Assembly: GCA_001917175.1 (NCBI GenBank)
Contig: MNTV01000033.1
Span: 48,813-104,909, forward strand
From: Azospirillum sp. 51_20
GTDB lineage: Bacteria > Pseudomonadota > Alphaproteobacteria > RF32 > CAG-239
DNA: 56,097 nucleotides
Direction of reading: 5' to 3'
Shown: piece after piece, positions 50,242 through 56,097 of the stretch
Numbering within the stretch: the first letter of the stretch is position 1
Layout: each line of letters begins with the position of its first letter
Notes under the pieces: generated by a model
The model's input: the letters and a program-made list of their open reading frames with translations, nothing else
Database searches by the model: none
What the model was told of the DNA's origin: nothing
Program-made: the position numbers and the translations under genes

Positions 50242-52317
50242 ATGAGCAGTTTTAAGATACAACCGGGAACGCCTTATCCGCTGGGCTCTCACTATGACGG
50301 CAGGGGCGTCAATTTCGCGCTTTTTTCCGCCCATGCGACCAAAGTGGAACTGTGCCTGTTCAACCAAAACGGCACCGAAGAGGTTTCGCGGATCGCCGTT
50401 ACCGTCAACGACAACAACGTCTGGCATGTTTATGTCGGCGGACTCAAACCCGGGCAGATATACGGCTACCGCGTTTACGGCCCCTACAAGCCGGAGGAGG
50501 GGCATCGTTTCAATCCCAACAAGCTGCTGTTTGATCCCTACGGCAAAAAGCTGAGCGGCAAACTGATCTGGCACAAGGCGATTTTCGGTTATAATCCCGA
50601 CAGTCCGGACAAAGACCTTTCCTTCAACGTGTTGGACAGCGCGCCCTATGTGCCCAAATCGGTGGTGGTCGAGGACCGTTTCGACTGGGAAGACGATATC
50701 CGTCCGGCATACGGTTTTAACGAAAGCGTTTTATACGAAACGCATGTTCGCGGTTATACCAAACTGCACCCGCAGGTTCCCGACCGGCACCGCGGCACCT
50801 TTCTCGGCCTTTGCGCGCCGGCGGTGGTGTCTTATCTGAAAAATTTGGGGATCACCGCGGTGGAGCTGCTGCCGGTGCACGCCTTTTTCGGCAACCGGCA
50901 CAAAAAGGGCTTTCCCCGCGACAATTACTGGGGCTACGAGAGCTGCAGCTTTTTTGCGCCGGAACAGTCTTATCTGGCCTGCGACGATTTGGACGAGTTC
51001 AAAAAAATGGTGAAGCTCTATCATCAAAACGGGCTGGAAGTGATTTTGGACGTGGTCTACAACCATACCGCGGAAGGCAACCAGATGGGGCCGACGCTCT
51101 GTTACCGGGGGATTGACAACGCCTCCTATTACATGCTCAATTCGGAAAACAAGCGCTATTATTACGACAGCACCGGCTGCGGCGCTTCGTTCAATGCCGA
51201 AAACCCTTATGTGCTTCAGCTGATTACGGATTCCCTGCGTTACTGGACGGAAGAAATGCATGTCGACGGCTTCCGCTTTGATCTGGCGACCACGCTCTGC
51301 CGGAGAAAAGGCGGTTTTACCGCCGAAAGCGGATTTTTGTACGCCGTCCGTCAGGATCCGGTTTTGAAAAATGTCAAATTGATTGCCGAACCGTGGGACG
51401 TGGGCGACGGCGGTTATCAGCTGGGCGCGTTTCCGCCGGGCTGGAGTGAATGGAACGACCGCTTCCGCGACGTGGTCCGCCGTTTTTGGAAAGGCGACCA
51501 GTATCAGACGGCGGAACTGGCCAGCCGCATTTCCGGTTCGAGCGATATTTTTAACTACCACAACCGCGATATTTGGAGCAGTCTTAATTTTGTAACCGCA
51601 CACGACGGCTTCTGCCTGAACGACCTGGTCAGCTACAATGTCAAGCACAACGCGGCCAACGGCGAGGACAACCGCGACGGCACCAATGCCAACTGGAGCT
51701 GGAACTCCGGCGAAGAAGGCGAAACCGACAATCCGTCGGTTCTTGCCAACCGCCGCTGCCGCGCCAGGGCGATCATGGCGACCCTGCTTTTGTCGGTAGG
51801 CACGCCGATGCTGTTTGCCGGCGACGAGTTTCTGCATACCCAGATGGGCAACAACAATCCCTATTGCCAGGACAATGTGCTGACATGGCTGTGTTGGGAG
51901 GCCGTTGACGGCGACGATGCCGAGTTTACCGAATTTGTCCGCCGGCTGATCGCTCTCCGCCGCAAATTGAAAATTTATGAGAAAAAACGTTTCTTTACCG
52001 GCAAGTACGGACCGGACGGGATCAAAGACATGGTTTGGTACAACGAGAACGGAAAAGAATTTGCCGACGCCGACTGGTACGACGGCAACCGCAAGGCTTT
52101 GTCGTACTGCGTTTACCGCAACGGCTGCTTTGTCCTAGGCATTTACAATGCCGGCGCGGCGGAAACGGAATGGAAGCTGCCGCTGCTGGGCAGAGGGATG
52201 AAATGGAATTTGCTGCTGGACACTTCGGAGAAGTTCGTCAGCCGGAAAAAAATCGCTTCCGGAGGCACAATTACGGTGCCGGCGTGGAGCGTTTTGTTGT
52301 TTGAAATTAAAAAATAG
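50242..52317 (+). CDS. glgX: Glycogen debranching enzyme
   Basis: The 691-residue GH13 isoamylase-type enzyme hydrolyses alpha-1,6 branches of phosphorylase-limited glycogen. An N-terminal CBM48 (YPLGSHYDGRGVNFALFSAHA) is followed by the GH13 barrel, with nucleophile Asp347 in DGFRFDLATTL, acid Glu383 in LIAEPWDVG and Asp455 in TAHDGF. GGGAGGAG precedes the ATG. Released maltodextrins would pass to the MalQ encoded 12 bases downstream. Confidence 0.96.
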   Translation: MSSFKIQPGTPYPLGSHYDGRGVNFALFSAHATKVELCLFNQNGTEEVSRIAVTVNDNNVWHVYVGGLKPGQIYGYRVYGPYKPEEGHRFNPNKLLFDPYGKKLSGKLIWHKAIFGYNPDSPDKDLSFNVLDSAPYVPKSVVVEDRFDWEDDIRPAYGFNESVLYETHVRGYTKLHPQVPDRHRGTFLGLCAPAVVSYLKNLGITAVELLPVHAFFGNRHKKGFPRDNYWGYESCSFFAPEQSYLACDDLDEFKKMVKLYHQNGLEVILDVVYNHTAEGNQMGPTLCYRGIDNASYYMLNSENKRYYYDSTGCGASFNAENPYVLQLITDSLRYWTEEMHVDGFRFDLATTLCRRKGGFTAESGFLYAVRQDPVLKNVKLIAEPWDVGDGGYQLGAFPPGWSEWNDRFRDVVRRFWKGDQYQTAELASRISGSSDIFNYHNRDIWSSLNFVTAHDGFCLNDLVSYNVKHNAANGEDNRDGTNANWSWNSGEEGETDNPSVLANRRCRARAIMATLLLSVGTPMLFAGDEFLHTQMGNNNPYCQDNVLTWLCWEAVDGDDAEFTEFVRRLIALRRKLKIYEKKRFFTGKYGPDGIKDMVWYNENGKEFADADWYDGNRKALSYCVYRNGCFVLGIYNAGAAETEWKLPLLGRGMKWNLLLDTSEKFVSRKKIASGGTITVPAWSVLLFEIKK

Positions 52318-52329
52318 GGGGAAAACATC

Positions 52330-54477
52330 ATGGATGAAAAGTTGCGCGAACTGGCCGACCGCCTGGGCATTGCCACCGCTTACACCGATTGCGGGTTGAA
52401 AGCCGCCTGCCACGAGGTGAGCGACGAAACGGTGCGTTTTTTTGCCGGCGTTCTGGGATATAAGGCCGGCAGCGGCGAAGAAATCGCCCGCTCTCTCCGC
52501 GCTTTGGACAACCGCCGCTGGCAGACGGCGTTGGAACCCGTTTACGTTATTCCCCGAAGCCGCAAGGTTTTTGACGTCGTGGTCCCCGAAAACGAAATCG
52601 AAGGCGATTTCGGCCTTTCCGTCGTCAGCCGGCAGACAGGCGAAAAGTCGGAGGTTTCCTTTGTCGTCGTTACCCTGCCGGAAAGGCGGACGGTCGGCAA
52701 AAAAACGTACGGCCGGCTGGAAATTGAGATTACCTCCGATCTGGCGGTCGGTTATTACGACGCCGAACTGAACGTCGGCGAAAACTCGTACCGGACGCTG
52801 CTGGCGATAGCGCCGGAAAAATGCTGGCAGCCGGAAGGCTGGGACAAAATGCGCCTGTGGGGCTACTGCGTGCAGCTTTATTCTCTCCGCAGCCGCCGCA
52901 ACTGGGGGATCGGCGACTTTACCGACCTGTGCAATTTTGTCGGTATGTGCCGGAAAAGCGGCGCCGACATTATCGGCCTCAATCCGGTCAACGTGCTCGG
53001 CCACTGTTTTCCCGAGGAGGCCAGTCCTTATTCTTCGGTCAGCCGTCTGTTTTTGAATCCGATCTATATCGATGTTGAAAGCGTGCCCGAATTCCGGCCG
53101 GAAGACCGCTATCAGGCGGAGGCGGAAATTGCCGACCTGAATGCTGCGGACACGATTGACTACGGCCGCGTCTATCCGCTTAAGATGAAGGTTTTGCAGA
53201 CGCTTTACCGGCGGATGAAGGAAGACCCGGAACGGATGAAGGCGTTTGACAAATTCTGCCGCCGTAAGGGAGAGGATCTGGACAATCTGGCGACTTTTCA
53301 GGCTTTGTACGAGGACAAGTGGCAGGACCACTGGGGAGGCTGGCGCGCCTGGGAAAAGGAATATCGCAAACCCGGCACCGCCGCGGTTAAAAAATATCAA
53401 AAACAGCAGGCCGACCGGCTGGGCTTTTTCAAGTTCCTGCAGTTTGAGGCCGACCGTCAGCTGCAAAAGGTTACGGACTGCGTCCGCGAAGCGGGGCTGA
53501 AAATCGGCATTTACCGCGACCTGCCGGTCGGCGTCGGCCGCGACAGCGCGGAAGTGTGGGGCGACGAAGGCCTCTATCTGCGCGAAAGCGGCGCCGGCGC
53601 GCCGCCGGACGCGTTTTTTCCGACCGGGCAAAAGTGGAATTTGGGCGCGTTTAATCCGTTTGAACTGAAAGCCCGCGCCTATCAGCCGTTTATCAAAATT
53701 ATCCGCGCCGCCGCGGAAGGGGCGGGAGCGCTGCGCCTGGATCACGTGATGAGTCTGATGCGTCTGTTTGTCATGCCCGAGGCCGACGGCAAACAGGGAA
53801 CGTATATCATGTATAATTTTGAAGATATGCTGGGCATCGTCGCCATCGAGAGCCACTTAAACCGCTGCATGATCGTCGGCGAAAGCATCGGTAACGTGCC
53901 GGAAGGTTTTCTGGACAAGATAGCCGCCAAAAACATCATGTCGATGAGCGTCCTCTGGAGCGAGCGCTGGGACGCCGGCTGGGGAGATTTCAAATCGCCC
54001 TACCAGTATCCGGAAAACGTGGTGACTTCCGTCGGCACCCACGACATGCCGCCGCTTAAGATGTGGTGGTTCGGCTACGATATCGCGCTTTCGCGCAAAC
54101 TCGGCATTATCGGAAGCGATCAGGAAATGCATGACAACTACCATAAGCGCGAAGCCGACCGCTGGAAGCTGCTGAAAGCGATGGACGAAAATCAGGTCTG
54201 GCCGGAAGACAACCGCCGCCACGGAGACTATCTGTACGGCGAAGGCTATCCGGAGGGGCTGGAAGAAGCCGTCCACCGTTTCATGGCCAAAAGCAATGCC
54301 AAAATCTTTCTGGTGCAGCCGGAAGATATTTTCCAGGTGGAAAAACTGCAAAACCTGCCCGGCACCGATCGTGACAAATATCCGAACTGGCGGTTGAAAC
54401 TTCCGGTTAATCTGGAGGATATGGAAAACACGCTGGCCTATTACCGCAACATTGCGGCTGTCAAAAAAGAAAGATAG
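52330..54477 (+). CDS. malQ: 4-alpha-glucanotransferase (amylomaltase)
   Basis: The 715-residue GH77 enzyme redistributes maltodextrin chains so that phosphorylase can use them. The N-terminal extension (1-160) is of the enterobacterial MalQ type. The catalytic barrel contains LWGYCVQLYSLRSRRNWGIGDF, nucleophile Asp471 in LRLDHVMSLMRLF, Glu518 in GESIGNVPEGF and Asp572 in THDMPPL. GGGGG precedes the ATG. It follows glgX by 12 bases and is followed by a HAD phosphatase after nine. Confidence 0.95.
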   Translation: MDEKLRELADRLGIATAYTDCGLKAACHEVSDETVRFFAGVLGYKAGSGEEIARSLRALDNRRWQTALEPVYVIPRSRKVFDVVVPENEIEGDFGLSVVSRQTGEKSEVSFVVVTLPERRTVGKKTYGRLEIEITSDLAVGYYDAELNVGENSYRTLLAIAPEKCWQPEGWDKMRLWGYCVQLYSLRSRRNWGIGDFTDLCNFVGMCRKSGADIIGLNPVNVLGHCFPEEASPYSSVSRLFLNPIYIDVESVPEFRPEDRYQAEAEIADLNAADTIDYGRVYPLKMKVLQTLYRRMKEDPERMKAFDKFCRRKGEDLDNLATFQALYEDKWQDHWGGWRAWEKEYRKPGTAAVKKYQKQQADRLGFFKFLQFEADRQLQKVTDCVREAGLKIGIYRDLPVGVGRDSAEVWGDEGLYLRESGAGAPPDAFFPTGQKWNLGAFNPFELKARAYQPFIKIIRAAAEGAGALRLDHVMSLMRLFVMPEADGKQGTYIMYNFEDMLGIVAIESHLNRCMIVGESIGNVPEGFLDKIAAKNIMSMSVLWSERWDAGWGDFKSPYQYPENVVTSVGTHDMPPLKMWWFGYDIALSRKLGIIGSDQEMHDNYHKREADRWKLLKAMDENQVWPEDNRRHGDYLYGEGYPEGLEEAVHRFMAKSNAKIFLVQPEDIFQVEKLQNLPGTDRDKYPNWRLKLPVNLEDMENTLAYYRNIAAVKKER

Positions 54478-54486
54478 GCAAAAGGA

Positions 54487-55302
54487 ATGGTTGTCGAAAA
54501 TAAGGAAATCCGGCTGGTGGCATCCGATCTTGACGGCACGCTGCTCGATTCTGAGAAGCGTCTGCCTGAAGGTTTTTTGCCGCTTTTGGAACAATTGCTG
54601 GCACGCGGGGTTTGTTTTGTCGCCGCCAGCGGCCGCCAGTATTTTAACATGCTGGAATATTTTAAAACGCTCGGCGAACGGATATACTTCATTGCCGAAA
54701 ACGGAGGAGTGGTTTATTATCGGGGACGGATTGTCATGGCCCGCGACATGGAAACCGAGCTTTGGCAGGCGGTTGTGGCGGACGTTGCGGCCAAAAGGGC
54801 AGGGCGCGTCATTTTAAGCGGCGGCAAAAGCGCTTATGCGGCGGCGGAAGATATGAAAGACGAAAATTTTGCCCGGAACGTCAATCGTTTTTTTGCCCGC
54901 GCGACGGTAGTGGAAAAACTGGAGCCTGCCGCGTTTGACGACGGCATTTGCAAGGTGGCGGTGTTTGCCGAAAATGCTTCGGAAACGCTGACTTATCCTG
55001 CCTTGCGGCATTTTTCCGCCCGGGCGAACGTGGTTCTTTCCGGTCCCGACTGGGTGGATATTATGGATTTGAACGTCGGCAAAGGCAATGCGCTTTCCTT
55101 TATTCAGGAAAAACTCGGCATTGACCGGGAAGAAACGATGACCTTCGGCGATTATCTGAACGACGTTTCTCTGCTTGAAAACAGCGCCTGTTCTTATGCG
55201 ATGAAGAACGCTCATCCCGACCTGAAAAAGATTGCCGCGGCCATTGCGCCCGGTAATGACGAAGGCGGCGTGATGAAAGTGCTGGAACAGGCTTTTTTTT
55301 GA
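54487..55302 (+). CDS. Cof-type HAD sugar phosphatase-like hydrolase
   Basis: The 271-residue cytoplasmic hydrolase is of the HAD IIB (Cof/YidA) group. Motif I is VASDLDGTLLDSEKRLP (11-27), motif II is AASGRQY, the Lys motif is NVGKGNALSFIQEKLGI, and motif IV is TFGDYLNDVSLLENS. Such enzymes dephosphorylate sugar phosphates and similar metabolites. As last gene of the glycogen operon, nine bases after malQ, it may act on glucose phosphates, but that is inference from position. AAAAGG precedes the ATG closely. Confidence 0.88.
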   Translation: MVVENKEIRLVASDLDGTLLDSEKRLPEGFLPLLEQLLARGVCFVAASGRQYFNMLEYFKTLGERIYFIAENGGVVYYRGRIVMARDMETELWQAVVADVAAKRAGRVILSGGKSAYAAAEDMKDENFARNVNRFFARATVVEKLEPAAFDDGICKVAVFAENASETLTYPALRHFSARANVVLSGPDWVDIMDLNVGKGNALSFIQEKLGIDREETMTFGDYLNDVSLLENSACSYAMKNAHPDLKKIAAAIAPGNDEGGVMKVLEQAFF

Positions 55303-55321
55303 CAGATTTTTAAGAAAGGCG

Positions 55322-55349
55322 AAAAACCGGCGTTTGCCGGTTTTTTTAT
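55322..55349 (+). terminator. Terminator of the glycogen operon
   Basis: AAAACCGGC and GCCGGTTTT arms around GTTT are followed by a T-run. Confidence 0.9.
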
Positions 55350-55629
55350 ATGCGGAAAGATGCCGACAGGAACGGAAAATGCCCGAAAATTATCAAAATA
55401 TCAGAGGATTGCAATATTTTTTGAAAAACCGAAAGCCGTATCAAAAAAAGGATCGTTATTTTGATACAGGACAATGGTATATCTTTTGTTTTAACAATGC
55501 AACAAAATTCCGTTTTTATCAAGCAGTTAGTTTCCTTTTTCAAAATTGCGGACACGCTTAATTAAAACGATCGTTTTGCTTCGGCAGAACGGGAAGAACA
55601 GCTTTTTGAAAGAAAGGGAAAAGGTTAGA
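55350..55629. other. Upstream region of the second autotransporter, two GATC motifs
   Basis: A 60-codon plus frame (55379-55561) with a moderate ribosome site is open but resembles nothing recognisable, so it is not called. At 55444-55457 the motif AAAAAAAGGATCGTT occurs. At 55564-55577 there is a perfect palindrome AAAACGATCGTTTT, 52 bases before the autotransporter start. Confidence 0.5.
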
Positions 55630-56097
55630 ATGTTAAAACCCAAGACTATATTTTCATTTGCGCTTTTGGCGGGAACATTTTTAACGTTTCCGTCAGCGGC
55701 AAAAGACATCACGGAATGGACGGAAGAGATAGAGAACGGCCGCGGGGAAGCCATTGACAACATCAAGATAAACGTAGACGGAGAATATTCCCTGATTTAC
55801 AACCGGGGACAAATCGGCAATATCGAAAGCACGTTTACGAACAACGACGGCGTCATTGGAAACTATGGCGAGATCGGCACCGTTCGTTCTGTTTTCAAAA
55901 ACAATGAAGGAAGCGTTCAAAACTATGGTTTGATAGAACAAGTTGCCGGCAGTGTTTTCGAGAACAACGTCAACAGTTATAGCGGCGGAGCGATCGCTTC
56001 GACAGGCGGCGGTTATATCGGCAAGATTGTTGACAGCACGTTTACCGGCAACACCGTTTATGAACAGCAACCGGTAAGAATAGCCATGCCGGAGAAA
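55630..56097 (+). CDS. Autotransporter-like passenger, truncated by the window end
   Basis: The first 156 codons are open to the window edge. A signal peptide (MLKPKTIFSFALLAGTFLTF, cleaved near SAAK) is followed by repeats of the theme GQIGNIESTFTNN, GEIGTVRSVFKNN and GGAIASTGGGYIGKIVDSTF. This is the same beta-helix repeat style as the autotransporter at 42408-43652, so the two are passenger relatives. AAGG precedes the ATG at 55630. A barrel domain would be expected beyond the window. Confidence 0.8.
   Translation, partial: MLKPKTIFSFALLAGTFLTFPSAAKDITEWTEEIENGRGEAIDNIKINVDGEYSLIYNRGQIGNIESTFTNNDGVIGNYGEIGTVRSVFKNNEGSVQNYGLIEQVAGSVFENNVNSYSGGAIASTGGGYIGKIVDSTFTGNTVYEQQPVRIAMPEK

Noticed and set aside
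52135..53856. A 573-codon open frame on the minus strand
   Set aside because: It is antisense to malQ and the glgX end, which have catalytic motifs in frame, and it has no ribosome site or recognisable domain.
55379..55561. A 60-codon plus frame upstream of the second autotransporter
   Set aside because: It has a moderate ribosome site but the composition is unconvincing and there is no recognisable feature; it may be leader DNA.

Overview
The window reads as chromosomal DNA of an uncultured, probably host-associated alphaproteobacterium. Three things point there. A PopZ-type (DUF2497) polar organiser lies between valS and a tolC-type gene, an order typical of Alphaproteobacteria. The lexA promoter carries two GTTC-N7-GTTC boxes, the alphaproteobacterial SOS operator. 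The general gene content also fits. Assignment below class level is inference.

Layout. 1-6.4 kb is an AT-rich accessory block, all on the minus strand. It holds eight related small four-helix membrane proteins, three of them sharing an almost identical promoter plus N-terminal module, together with a Tlde1-like (DUF2778) L,D-transpeptidase-fold protein behind a structured leader. 6.6-15.6 kb is a plus-strand run: HAD phosphatase, a membrane-anchored MEMO1-AMMECR1 fusion, an M49-like metallopeptidase, two small envelope proteins, dnaE and a membrane protein. 15.7-25 kb holds a DUF2207 membrane protein (minus), a stand-alone GlmU-type nucleotidyltransferase, oligoendopeptidase F, an orphan VirB8-like protein and a divergent TolC-like lipoprotein with an Ig-like tail. 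25-28 kb is a YibQ-type deacetylase and lysS (minus). 28-32 kb is lexA followed by three unrecognised proteins. 32-38 kb is a MORN-variant protein, valS, popZ and a tolC-like gene (minus).

38-40.5 kb is glycogen phosphorylase. 40.5-43.7 kb is an autotransporter split by a one-base frameshift at a short G-run. 44-47.5 kb has two paralogous DUF1796 proteins, tRNA-Leu and a TPR-methyltransferase. 48-55.3 kb is a glgB-glgX-malQ-HAD operon which, with the phosphorylase, makes a nearly complete glycogen/maltodextrin turnover set. glgA and glgC are not in the window. The window ends inside a second autotransporter-like gene of the same passenger type.

Two kinds of intergenic repeat are not explained by the genes: a roughly 80-94 bp element in at least four copies (15.6, 21.8 and a tandem pair at 24.9 kb), and an A-tract/GGATC/T-tract motif that clusters around the autotransporter genes. 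The most unusual locus is the 0.3-6.4 kb membrane-protein array with its reused 5' modules and neighbouring Tlde1-like enzyme.
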